Assembly (NCBI GenBank): GCA_036489315.1 | Contig: DASXFZ010000026.1 | Span: 1 to 64,000, forward strand | Reading direction: 5' to 3' | Length of the DNA: 64,000 bases | Origin: Candidatus Cybelea sp. | Lineage (GTDB): Bacteria; Vulcanimicrobiota; Vulcanimicrobiia; Vulcanimicrobiales; Vulcanimicrobiaceae | Shown: one piece after another, positions 17,596-25,597 of the stretch | Layout of the letters: every line of letters starts with the position of its first letter | Position numbering within the stretch: position 1 is the stretch's first letter | Program-made: the position numbers and the translations under genes | Notes under the pieces: generated by a model | Told to the model about the DNA's origin: nothing | The model's database searches: none | The model's input: only the letters and a program-made list of their open reading frames with translations

Positions 17596-18419
17596 GCGCG
17601 CTCGGTTGCGGGCACGCGCGCGGCCACGACCGGAACCATCCAGACCGCGTACCCCGCGGGATCGCGAATGTTGCCGATCATCTGATTGAAGTATTCGACG
17701 GCCAGCTCAGTGCTCACCGCGGTTGCCTCGCCGATCGCCTCGGCGTACCCATCGCGCCACGCTTCGATGATTGCGGCGAAGGTCTCGCGCGGGACGCGCA
17801 GCGTATCGACGACGACGTAGTCGATCGCGATCTCCTGCAGCCCGAGCGCCGCGAGCATGCCGTAGATGTTGCGGCCGATGAAAAGGTCGGTGTTGCCCTC
17901 GAGTTCCATCGTGGGGGGAACTTCGTGCCAGAAATCGCGCGGATCGAGACGGCCTCGCTGGAAATGCAGCATCCCGTAGTCCTCGGGAATCAGGTGAAGG
18001 TGGCCGCCGGGGCGCGTCACGCGCACGAGTTCGGCCAGTACTCGTTCGACCTGCGGAATCGAATGGAGCACGTGCCGGCAAAGCGTCAGGTCGAAGCTGG
18101 CGTCATCGGCGTTGAGCGCAAAGATGCTTTGATGCTCGAAGGTTAGCCGGGGCGCGAGGCCGCCGTATCGTTCGCGGGCGCGATCCAAGTGCTCGTTGAG
18201 GATGTCGACGGCTAAAACGCTCGCGTCGGGAAAGAGCGTCGCGACGCGCGACGAGATCTCGCCCGTGCCGCACCCGGCGTCGAGGATGCGCGCCTCGGGC
18301 GGCAGCGCGTATCGCTGCACGAGCGCGACCTCTTGGGGCCAGATAGCGCGCGCCTGTGCGTCGAGGTTGCGGACCATCGACTCGTCCGCCATCTGCGCCG
18401 CCTGAGGGTTGAGATCCAT
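17592..18419 (-). CDS. Class I SAM-dependent methyltransferase
   Basis: This 275-residue protein has motif I ILDAGCGTGEIS, an acidic VLAVDI strand end, and the post-motif LTLCRHVLHSI and VTRPGGHLHLIPEDYG. It is a small-molecule methyltransferase of the UbiE/type-11 kind; the substrate is unknown. Start and stop overlaps with both neighbours (1 and 4 bases) indicate coupled translation. Confidence 0.88.
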   Translation of the reverse strand: MDLNPQAAQMADESMVRNLDAQARAIWPQEVALVQRYALPPEARILDAGCGTGEISSRVATLFPDASVLAVDILNEHLDRARERYGGLAPRLTFEHQSIFALNADDASFDLTLCRHVLHSIPQVERVLAELVRVTRPGGHLHLIPEDYGMLHFQRGRLDPRDFWHEVPPTMELEGNTDLFIGRNIYGMLAALGLQEIAIDYVVVDTLRVPRETFAAIIEAWRDGYAEAIGEATAVSTELAVEYFNQMIGNIRDPAGYAVWMVPVVAARVPATERA

Positions 18420-19261
18420 CAGCGTTTTGCAACGGCCGAGAGATCGCGATCGCCCAAGCCGCGATCGGAGACGTTGCGCAGCAACGCTTCGACTGCGTCG
18501 ACGACCGGCAGACGCTCGTGTTTTGCCGCCCCTTGCATGAGGATCGCGTCTTTACGCGCCATGTCGACGCTCCACATCGGATCGTAGTTGCCCTCGACCA
18601 TGCGTTTTCCGCGTCCGTGAATTTGTCCGCTGGGGTCGTAAAAATCGAAGAGCTCGAAGGCCTGTTCTCTCGTTAGTCCTTGCTCTTCGCCCATCCGCAG
18701 CATGTCGTTGAGGCCGCCGACGACCGTCAGGATCATCGCATTGCCCATCAGCTTGTAGACCGCGGCGAGGTCGGGCCGTTCGCCGAGATAGCGTAAGTCG
18801 CTGCACATGCCCGCGAGCGGCTCGCGCAGCCGTGCAAAGAGTGAGGCATCCCCCGAAGCCAGCATCACGCCCTTCGAATCGAGCGCCATCGGCGGCCCCA
18901 TGAAGACCGGTGCGTGCAGCAGCGAGCGCCCCGACGCACTCAACCGTTCGACGCGTTCGGCAACGCGCTGCGGCAAAACGGTCGTGTGATCGACGATCGG
19001 CACGCCGGCAGAAATTCCCGGCAGCGCCGCCTCGAGCACCGCGTCGACGCTCACATCGTCGTTCAAGCAAAAGTGCACGCGCTGCGCGCCTCTGGCTGCT
19101 TCGACCGGATCGCTGAAGGCCGTCGCGCCCTCGGCTTCCAACGCCGTCGCCTTTGCCGCCGTTCGGCTCCAGACGCGCACCGGGATGCCGCGCCGCCGCA
19201 TGCTGCGAACCATCGCCGAGCCGAGCATGCCGGCGCCATAGAACGCGACCGTCTCCATCAT
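18419..19261 (-). CDS. NAD(P)-dependent 3-hydroxyisobutyrate dehydrogenase-family protein
   Basis: The product (280 residues) begins with a Rossmann motif FYGAGMLGSAM, has the hinge HAPVFMGPPMAL and the KLMGNAM region that carries the catalytic lysine of beta-hydroxyacid dehydrogenases. The exact substrate cannot be told; imine reductases share this fold. It overlaps DoxX by four bases upstream. Confidence 0.85.
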   Translation of the reverse strand: MMETVAFYGAGMLGSAMVRSMRRRGIPVRVWSRTAAKATALEAEGATAFSDPVEAARGAQRVHFCLNDDVSVDAVLEAALPGISAGVPIVDHTTVLPQRVAERVERLSASGRSLLHAPVFMGPPMALDSKGVMLASGDASLFARLREPLAGMCSDLRYLGERPDLAAVYKLMGNAMILTVVGGLNDMLRMGEEQGLTREQAFELFDFYDPSGQIHGRGKRMVEGNYDPMWSVDMARKDAILMQGAAKHERLPVVDAVEALLRNVSDRGLGDRDLSAVAKR

Positions 19262-19752
19262 GCTTTCACCGGACGGCGCGCGAGCAGATTGAGCAGCGCG
19301 ACGATCGCCGCGGCGGCGAAGGCAAACCAGACCTGCTCGGGTTGGGTGAGAAACGTCAGATTCAGCGCGTTGTCCAGCGAGTACGCGCCGTTGCCGCCGA
19401 ACGCGATCGCGAGCGCGCCGGCGACGTAGGCGGCATTGAGTTCCCAGCCGCCCTTACTGATGAAGAAGCCTTTCGTGATGTGCACCGCGCCGACGGCGAC
19501 GATCATCACGAGGACGATGAGCACCGGCCCGAGTGCACCGCCCAGGCCCAGGAGCGTGAGCAGGCCGCCGCCGGTCTCTCCGAGGGCGGCCATCCATGCA
19601 AAAATGATTCCTGGACGAAAACCGAGGCTTTCGAACGTGCCGGCCGTTCCGCGAATTCCCGGACCGCCGAACCAGCCGAAGAGCTTCTGGGCTCCGTGAG
19701 CGGCAACCGCCAAACCCACGATCACCCGAACGATCAGAAATGCGATGTCCAT
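19258..19752 (-). CDS. DoxX-family membrane protein
   Basis: The 164 residues form four hydrophobic helices with the family pattern RVIVGLAVAAHGAQKLFGWFGG and the loop TAGTFESLGF. DoxX-family proteins are linked to redox or thiol homeostasis in some bacteria, but the role here is not known. It is the first gene of the four-gene minus-strand operon. Confidence 0.9.
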   Translation of the reverse strand: MDIAFLIVRVIVGLAVAAHGAQKLFGWFGGPGIRGTAGTFESLGFRPGIIFAWMAALGETGGGLLTLLGLGGALGPVLIVLVMIVAVGAVHITKGFFISKGGWELNAAYVAGALAIAFGGNGAYSLDNALNLTFLTQPEQVWFAFAAAAIVALLNLLARRPVKA

Positions 19753-19814
19753 GCTTCCTTCCTCTCCGGGTTTACGTCGCGATAAACCCGCCCGCGAAGG
19801 CGGAGGTTTACGGG

Positions 19815-20825
19815 TTAGCGATCTCCCTTGCCGACCAGTTCCCGGGCGAGGACGAAGTGAATGCCGGAGGCTTCCAGCTGCGGCAGGAGCGCCTCGACGG
19901 CGGCCAGCGTCGTCGGTTTCGGATGCCCGATCGCGATCGCGCTGCCGGTCTCGCGCGCGATGCGCGCGGCTTCGAGAAGCTGCGCCTCGCTATACGCGAC
20001 GTCGGCACGATTATCAAGAAAGACGTTGCGCGCCGCCGTCGGGACGCCCATCTCGCGGGCGGTCGACTCGCCGACCGACGCCGCGTTCGTGCGGGAATCG
20101 ATGAAGAAGAGTCCGTGCTGCGAGAGCACGCCGATGACGTCGTGCATCACGCGCGGATCCGCGGAGGCTTTGCTCCCTTCGTGATTGTTGACGCCGCCGG
20201 CGAGCGGAACTTGCGCGAGATCATCTTGAACCTGCGCGACGATCTGCGCGTCGCTCATCTCGGTCGTCACCTCGCCGGGGCCCGGGTTCATCCCCGAGAG
20301 CGTCTCCATCGGCAGATGAAGCATTACGCCTTTGCCGGCAGCGGCGGCCTCGTGCGAGATCAGATCGCCGTATCGCACGTGCGGTAAGACGGAGAGGGTT
20401 ACGGGAACGTTGAGCGCGACGAAGCCGCGTTCGGTCCGCAGCCACTGCCCGCAGTCGTCGACGATCAATGCGAGCTGCGGCCCGTTTGGATTCTCGCTGA
20501 CCGACGGCTGCGGCGCGGGAGCCAGCGATGCTTCGGGTGACGGTGAAGCCGTCGCTGCGAGCGGCGATTCGCTGGGCGATTCGGCCGGCGAAAGCGTCGG
20601 CTCGGCCGCCGGCTCCTCGGTGGCTTCCTCGCTAGGTGCCTCGGAAGGCTCCGGCGTGACGATCTCGGCGACGTGGCGCGGCTGAACCGGGCCCTTCGGA
20701 CGAAGTAACTGCCAACCGGCAAAAGCGGCGAAGAGTACGAGCGCGATAAGCGCGACGCTGCGACCCGCACGCGAGCCGGGGCGACGTTTTGATTTCCTGG
20801 GCACCGGCTGAACTTCTTTCGGCAA
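19815..20825 (-). CDS. Divergent polysaccharide deacetylase (YibQ-type) with membrane anchor
   Basis: The 336-residue protein has a basic N-terminus, one transmembrane helix, a roughly 70-residue Pro/Ser/Glu linker and then a PF04748-type domain. Family motifs are [32 protein letters not shown] and GHPKP. The domain probably acts on envelope carbohydrate outside the membrane. The linker would carry it across the periplasmic space. It is divergent from the SDR gene at 20866 with a 40-base gap. Confidence 0.88.
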   Translation of the reverse strand: MPKEVQPVPRKSKRRPGSRAGRSVALIALVLFAAFAGWQLLRPKGPVQPRHVAEIVTPEPSEAPSEEATEEPAAEPTLSPAESPSESPLAATASPSPEASLAPAPQPSVSENPNGPQLALIVDDCGQWLRTERGFVALNVPVTLSVLPHVRYGDLISHEAAAAGKGVMLHLPMETLSGMNPGPGEVTTEMSDAQIVAQVQDDLAQVPLAGGVNNHEGSKASADPRVMHDVIGVLSQHGLFFIDSRTNAASVGESTAREMGVPTAARNVFLDNRADVAYSEAQLLEAARIARETGSAIAIGHPKPTTLAAVEALLPQLEASGIHFVLARELVGKGDR

Positions 20826-20865
20826 TCCAGGATATCACCCTCGGCAAGCTGTAGCATTGCGAGCT

Positions 20866-21630
20866 ATGCACTTACAAGGACGCACTTTTTTGGTCAGCGG
20901 CGGAAGTTCCGGTCTGGGAGCCGCTTGCGTTACCGAGTTCGCCGGAGCCGGCGCCAACGTCGTGATCGGCGATATCAGCGAACGCGGCGAAGAGCTCGCC
21001 CGCGAGCTCGGCGGTAACGTACGCTTCGTGAAGACCGACGTTACCGATTCGGCTCAGGTTCAGAACGCGGTCGATACGGCCGCGCGCGAGTTCGGCGGGC
21101 TCAACGGCGCGATCTGCTGCGCCGGCATCGCGACGGCCGAGCGCGTGATTGGACGCGAAGGCCCGCTGCCGCTCGAACGCTTCACCAAAGTTATCACCGT
21201 CAATCTGATCGGAACGTTCAACGTCATCCGTCTGACGGGAGCGAAGATGATCGAATTTCCGGTCGAACCGGGGGAGGATCGCGGCGTCATCATCTGCACG
21301 GCCTCGGTTGCCGCGTACGACGGCCAGATCGGACAGGCCGCCTATGCGGCCTCAAAGGGCGGAATCGTTGGGCTCACCCTGCCGGTCGCGCGCGAGTTCG
21401 CGCAGCATCAAATTCGCGTCTGCAGCATCGCCCCGGGGATCTTCGATACGCCGCTGCTCGCCGGGCTGCCCGAAGCCGCGCGTGAGTCGCTCGGGAAGCA
21501 GGTTCCGTTCCCGTCGCGCCTGGGACGGCCGGCTGAATACGCGCACCTTGCCCGGCACATCGCGGAGAATCAAATGCTTAACGGTGAAGTGATTCGCCTG
21601 GACGGCGCGATCAGGATGGCGCCGCGCTGA
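20866..21630 (+). CDS. Short-chain dehydrogenase, 3-hydroxyacyl-CoA dehydrogenase type 2-like
   Basis: ATG 20866 gives 254 residues. [11 protein letters not shown] is the NAD site, [22 protein letters not shown] carries the catalytic Ser, Tyr and Lys, and the overall pattern ([19 protein letters not shown]) fits the HSD10-like group that oxidises 3-hydroxyacyl-CoA. An upstream in-frame TTG at 20857 is less likely. The following secreted protein starts eight bases after the stop. Confidence 0.87.
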   Translation: MHLQGRTFLVSGGSSGLGAACVTEFAGAGANVVIGDISERGEELARELGGNVRFVKTDVTDSAQVQNAVDTAAREFGGLNGAICCAGIATAERVIGREGPLPLERFTKVITVNLIGTFNVIRLTGAKMIEFPVEPGEDRGVIICTASVAAYDGQIGQAAYAASKGGIVGLTLPVAREFAQHQIRVCSIAPGIFDTPLLAGLPEAARESLGKQVPFPSRLGRPAEYAHLARHIAENQMLNGEVIRLDGAIRMAPR

Positions 21631-21637
21631 GCGTTTC

Positions 21638-22534
21638 GTGAAAACCGTACTCTGCGCCGGGCTGATGCTGCTCGGCCTCTCGCTCGCGTTCGTTCCGTCG
21701 CACGCGGTCGCCGTCTCGCCGGCGACGCGCGCCACACCGATTCCGCTACCCTCTCCGGATCGGCTGCTCTATGAGATTCGCCGGCAATTCCGCTCGCATC
21801 GGCCGCCGCCGGTGTACATCACGTACACGCTGATCCGCAAGCAAACGCTCGACGACGGCTATCCCGATCTGCTCAACAGTTACACCTATCACATCTGGTG
21901 CCGGACGACCGATCGTGCCGCCCTGGGGCGGCGCGTCTACCACGGCTCGTCGCGCGGCACGCTCGAGTTTCTCCGGCCGTCCTTTAACGAGCCGTGGGAT
22001 CCGGGGCCGCCGACCGCCGATCTCTTCGAACCTGCGCCCGTCCATCCGCACACGAACCCTCGCGAGTTCGTGCCGACGCCCGAGCCGACGGGCAGCCTGC
22101 CGCCGCTCATCGCAGTCGTTACGGTCTTGGGTGAGTTCGATTATCGCGTGACCCGGATCGCCAACGAGGGCGACGAGATCCACGTAAGCCTTCAGGCGCG
22201 CCGGGACCCCGACCGCAATCGCTTGCGCGAACTCTACGTCGACGCAAAGACGCTGGAGCTGCGCGAAGTCGTCGCGACCGACAAGCTCTACGACGAGGGC
22301 TCCGACAAAAAGGTCTATCCGATGCTCTTCACGGTGACGCTCACCTGGATGCACAACATGCCGATCGTGACGCACATCCACGGTACGCCGACCTATCAGC
22401 AGGACGCCGATTATCTTGGGCGCGACGCGACCGTCGACTACGACTTTACGGACATTACGTTCCCAGACGCGTTACCCGCCTGGTACTTCGATCCGCGCTC
22501 GTACGCCCAGCACGGGGACGACGCGCCGAGCTAA
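21638..22534 (+). CDS. Secreted hypothetical protein
   Basis: The GTG at 21638 starts a 298-residue protein with a signal peptide (VLCAGLMLLGLSLAF, cleavage near SHAVA). The body has YITYTLIRKQ, LRELYVDAKTLELREV and a Tyr/Asp-rich C-terminus, which gives the look of an outer-membrane-associated lipid-binding or LolA-like sandwich by pattern. I do not recognise the family. It is probably co-transcribed with the SDR gene. Confidence 0.6.
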   Translation: MKTVLCAGLMLLGLSLAFVPSHAVAVSPATRATPIPLPSPDRLLYEIRRQFRSHRPPPVYITYTLIRKQTLDDGYPDLLNSYTYHIWCRTTDRAALGRRVYHGSSRGTLEFLRPSFNEPWDPGPPTADLFEPAPVHPHTNPREFVPTPEPTGSLPPLIAVVTVLGEFDYRVTRIANEGDEIHVSLQARRDPDRNRLRELYVDAKTLELREVVATDKLYDEGSDKKVYPMLFTVTLTWMHNMPIVTHIHGTPTYQQDADYLGRDATVDYDFTDITFPDALPAWYFDPRSYAQHGDDAPS

Positions 22535-22540
22535 GTTCGG

Positions 22541-23176
22541 CTAACTCGGATCCGGCGCGTTGGGTTTGACGAGCTGCGGATAATCCTGGCGCAGGACCTT
22601 GAGTTTCGGAAGGTCGTTGACGACGATATACGGATTCTGCGGATTGTGCAGCGCGTAGTCCTGATGGTACGCCTCGGCCGGATAGAATCCGCGTAAGGGA
22701 GCCACGATCGTTACGATGCGCGACGGATAGGCGTGCGTCTGGTCCAAGTGCGCGATCGCCGCGACCGCCGTACCGTGCTGCTGCGCGGTCGTGTAGAAGA
22801 TCTCGGAGCGATACTGCGTGCCTTGGTCGGGGCCTTGGCGATTGAGCTCCGTCGGATCGTGCGCAACCTTGAAATAGACGTCGAGCAGCGACTTGAACGA
22901 GATCTTCGCCGGGTCGTAGGTGATCTCGACCGACTCCGCGTGGCCGGTCGCACCGGTGCTCACCGTCTCGTACTGCGCTGTAGAGGCTTCGCCCCCCGCG
23001 TAACCGGCAACGACGCGATCGACGCCTTTGAGTTGCCCGAAGACGAGCTGCATGCCCCAGAAGCAGCCGCCGGCGAGTACGACGCGCTGGTCGTTCGACG
23101 GCGCCGCCGCCGGAGCGGGGGCGGACGCGGCGATGAGAAGTCCGAGAAGAAGTACGGCGCTAAGAAGACGCTTCAT
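22541..23176 (-). CDS. msrA: Peptide methionine sulfoxide reductase A, exported
   Basis: MsrA repairs S-methionine sulfoxide. GGCFWG places the catalytic Cys38, and GYAGG, YRSEIFY and EAYHQDY are family motifs. A signal peptide precedes the domain, so it acts outside the cytoplasm. Cys38 is the only cysteine in the 211 residues, so the usual resolving cysteines are missing; recycling must use another thiol. It is 47 bases downstream of the S9 peptidase gene on the same strand, with a dispersed repeat between. Confidence 0.93.
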   Translation of the reverse strand: MKRLLSAVLLLGLLIAASAPAPAAAPSNDQRVVLAGGCFWGMQLVFGQLKGVDRVVAGYAGGEASTAQYETVSTGATGHAESVEITYDPAKISFKSLLDVYFKVAHDPTELNRQGPDQGTQYRSEIFYTTAQQHGTAVAAIAHLDQTHAYPSRIVTIVAPLRGFYPAEAYHQDYALHNPQNPYIVVNDLPKLKVLRQDYPQLVKPNAPDPS

Positions 23177-23203
23177 ATCCTCTTAAACGCCGAAACCGGG
23201 GAA

Positions 23204-23234
23204 TTGGATGACCCTTCGACACTCAGGGTGACAC
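23204..23234. repeat. Dispersed TTCGAC...CTCAGGGTGAC repeat overlapping the S9 peptidase stop
   Basis: GACCCTTCGACACTCAGGGTGACA is a shortened form of the repeat at 13739. On the minus strand it encodes the last residues TVSP and the TGA stop of the S9 peptidase. Confidence 0.7.
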
Positions 23235-25139
23235 CGTGAGGTATTTGGCGAGCCAGTCGAGCCACAGCTTCGTCAGCTCGGCCGACTGCCGCGGGCCGTC
23301 GGGCCCGTGCGTGCTCGCCGGGAAGACGGCAAAGCGAACCGGCACATGGTTCTCCGTGAGGGCGTGAAAGAGCGCGTACGCCTGCGTAATCGGGACGACG
23401 GGATCTTGCGTCGTGCCCCAGATCAGCGTCGGCGTCGTTATCTGCGCGTAGTACGTGATCGGCGAGTTCTCACGGTAGATGCGTTGCCCGTCATCGGTCC
23501 AGGGTGAGGCACCGAGCGGATAGCGATCCTGCACGTTGGACGTCGAGAGGTTGTATTCGTCGAACTCGCTATTTACCGCCGCGCCGGAGATCGCCGCGCG
23601 CCAGAAGTGTTCGTGCCCGATCAGCCACGACGTCAGCTCTCCGCCGTACGACCAGCCGGAGACCGCGACGCGCGTGGAGTCTACCTCAGGGCGTTGTTCG
23701 AGCGCCGTCAAACCGGCGAGAATGTCGGAGCTCGGGCCGGCGACGGTGTCGTGCACGATCGCCGTCATGTAGGCGTTGCCGAGGTTGTCGCTGCCGCGGT
23801 AATTCGGCTGGAAGACGACGTAGCCGCGCGAAGCGATCATCTGCGCGAGCGGCCACTGCTCCCAAACGAAATCCCGCGAGTTCGAGAGCCCGGGCCCCCC
23901 GTGAATCAGCAGTACGATCGGATACTTCCGGCCCGGTGCGGCGTTGGGCGGATCGGTCACGACCCCGCCTTCGGCGAATCCGCCCGGGCCCGTCCAGCGA
24001 AGCTCGCTCATCGGCCCGGTGGCGACGCCGGCGAGAAAGTCGTTGTAATGCGTCACGCGGCGCGGGCGATTCGATCCCGTGCGCAGCGTGTAGAGCTCGC
24101 GCGCGCTCGCCGGCGTCGTTGCAATGAACGCGATCGTTCCGTCGTGCGCGACGCTCGCCGCCGCGCCGCCGTCGAAGGTGCTGCTCGAGTAGGGATCGCA
24201 GATCGGATGGATCTCGCCCAAGGGGATCGGGCTTGTGCTGCCGTCAGGCTTGGCGATGAAGAAGAGATTGCGCGTTTCGCTGGCCGCGCAGAGCAAGAGG
24301 CGGCCGTCGGGAAGCCAGAGCGAAGCGGCGATGTTGCGGTCGAGGCCGCCGGCGAAGGCGTCGTCGCGATCGCCGGTGCGGATGCGCACGGTCGTTTCGG
24401 CATTGAAGTCGCCGCCGTGCGGATACCAATAGGCCAGGCGCGAGCCGTCGGGTGAATACGATGGGCTCAGCTCGAAGGCGGCGTGCCCGGTGAGCTTGCG
24501 CATCGCGCCGCCGTGCGCGTCGATCTCCCAGAGCGTCGAGTACTCGTCGTCGCCGCTGAACGTGTTCGCGACGCGCGTGATGACGATCGAGCGGCCGTCG
24601 TGCGTCCAGGCGATCTGCGGCGAGAAGATCCCGCCGGGATCGGTCGGGGCGATCGTCCACGAGCCGCCGGTAAGCCGGCGCGCCGACCCGCCATTCGCCG
24701 AGACGATCCAGAGATGTTCGGGCGGCGTCAGCGCGGTTGCCGTGTAGTCGTTGTCGCCCGCATAGAAGAAGGGGGCGTCGTCGTGCTGATCGGCGGCGAC
24801 GAAGGCGAGCTCCCGGCCGTCCGGGCTCCAGGCCTCATCGACGACGTCACCCTTGGCGTTGCTGAGCTGTCGCGAGCGGGCGCCTTCGCGGACGAAGAGC
24901 TGGTGCTCCTCGCCGGAGCCCTGCGCGAGGTAGGCCAGCCGCGCGCCGTTGGGCGACCAGCGTGGAACCGCGACCTCCTTACCTCGCAGGATCGTGCGGG
25001 TTTTGTTCGCGGGCAGGTCGAGGACGGCTAAACTATTGACGTAGGCGTCGTGTTTAACGTCTTGCGTGATGACGATGAAGGCGACGCGCCGAGCGTCGGG
25101 TGAGATCGCCGGCCCTTCCAGGTCGACGAGCCGGCCCAT
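23223..25139 (-). CDS. S9 family (DPP IV / acylaminoacyl-type) serine peptidase
   Basis: The N-terminal two-thirds is a WD40-like beta-propeller (repeated WSPDG-, YSPDG- and LPDG-type strands). The C-terminal alpha/beta hydrolase has GWSYGG with the nucleophile serine, DPVVP with the aspartate and STHGPDG with the histidine, all in the expected order. It probably cleaves short peptides outside the cytoplasm. The frame stays open upstream of ATG 25139 to about 25232 and encodes an obvious signal peptide (GVLLALAFLLAALRPADA), but that extension has no ATG, GTG or TTG; CTG 25226 is the only plausible start. The last residues come from a dispersed repeat. Confidence 0.9.
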   Translation of the reverse strand: MGRLVDLEGPAISPDARRVAFIVITQDVKHDAYVNSLAVLDLPANKTRTILRGKEVAVPRWSPNGARLAYLAQGSGEEHQLFVREGARSRQLSNAKGDVVDEAWSPDGRELAFVAADQHDDAPFFYAGDNDYTATALTPPEHLWIVSANGGSARRLTGGSWTIAPTDPGGIFSPQIAWTHDGRSIVITRVANTFSGDDEYSTLWEIDAHGGAMRKLTGHAAFELSPSYSPDGSRLAYWYPHGGDFNAETTVRIRTGDRDDAFAGGLDRNIAASLWLPDGRLLLCAASETRNLFFIAKPDGSTSPIPLGEIHPICDPYSSSTFDGGAAASVAHDGTIAFIATTPASARELYTLRTGSNRPRRVTHYNDFLAGVATGPMSELRWTGPGGFAEGGVVTDPPNAAPGRKYPIVLLIHGGPGLSNSRDFVWEQWPLAQMIASRGYVVFQPNYRGSDNLGNAYMTAIVHDTVAGPSSDILAGLTALEQRPEVDSTRVAVSGWSYGGELTSWLIGHEHFWRAAISGAAVNSEFDEYNLSTSNVQDRYPLGASPWTDDGQRIYRENSPITYYAQITTPTLIWGTTQDPVVPITQAYALFHALTENHVPVRFAVFPASTHGPDGPRQSAELTKLWLDWLAKYLTVSP

Positions 25140-25232
25140 GTCGGCGAAGGTGAGGACGGGCAGCGCGGCATCGGCCGGCCGCAGAGCGGCCAGCAGAAAA
25201 GCCAGCGCGAGCAGGACGCCGCGCAGGTTACG

Positions 25233-25517
25233 TCACGTCCGCTTACGCAAACCGAGCAGCCCCAGCAGCCCGAGAATTCCGATCAAACCCCAGTCCCCGC
25301 CGCTACTGCTGGAAGAAACGACTTCGGTCTCGCCCGGCGTCTCACCGGGATTTGGGCTCTCGAACGGGCTGGCACTCTCTTCGGGGTTCTCCGTGGCTAA
25401 GGGATTAACCGTCGCCGACGGCACCGTCGATGCTTGGTCCATCTGCGCGTCCGCTACGCGCGGCACGAATGCTATTCCGAGTGAGAGCAGGGCAAATAGT
25501 GCGATGCTGTTTCTCAT
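25233..25517 (-). CDS. Small secreted WGxxGxxG-type C-terminal-anchor protein
   Basis: The 94-residue protein starts at ATG 25517 after GGGGGAAG. It has a signal peptide (ALFALLSLGIAFVP, cleavage near ADA), a Pro/Ser/Thr/Glu-rich middle and a C-terminus GGDWGLIGILGLLGL ending LRKRT. This glycine-tryptophan motif plus hydrophobic stretch and basic end is the WGxxGxxG-CTERM type, which may be a membrane or sorting anchor. It ends directly before the S9 peptidase frame on the same strand. Confidence 0.75.
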   Translation of the reverse strand: MRNSIALFALLSLGIAFVPRVADAQMDQASTVPSATVNPLATENPEESASPFESPNPGETPGETEVVSSSSSGGDWGLIGILGLLGLLGLRKRT

Positions 25518-25597
25518 AAGACTTCTTCCCCCGCATATCGAGCAGCCGCACCGGTCTATCCCGGAGCGCGGCGGCCCATGTGGAATAGATTGCTCGG

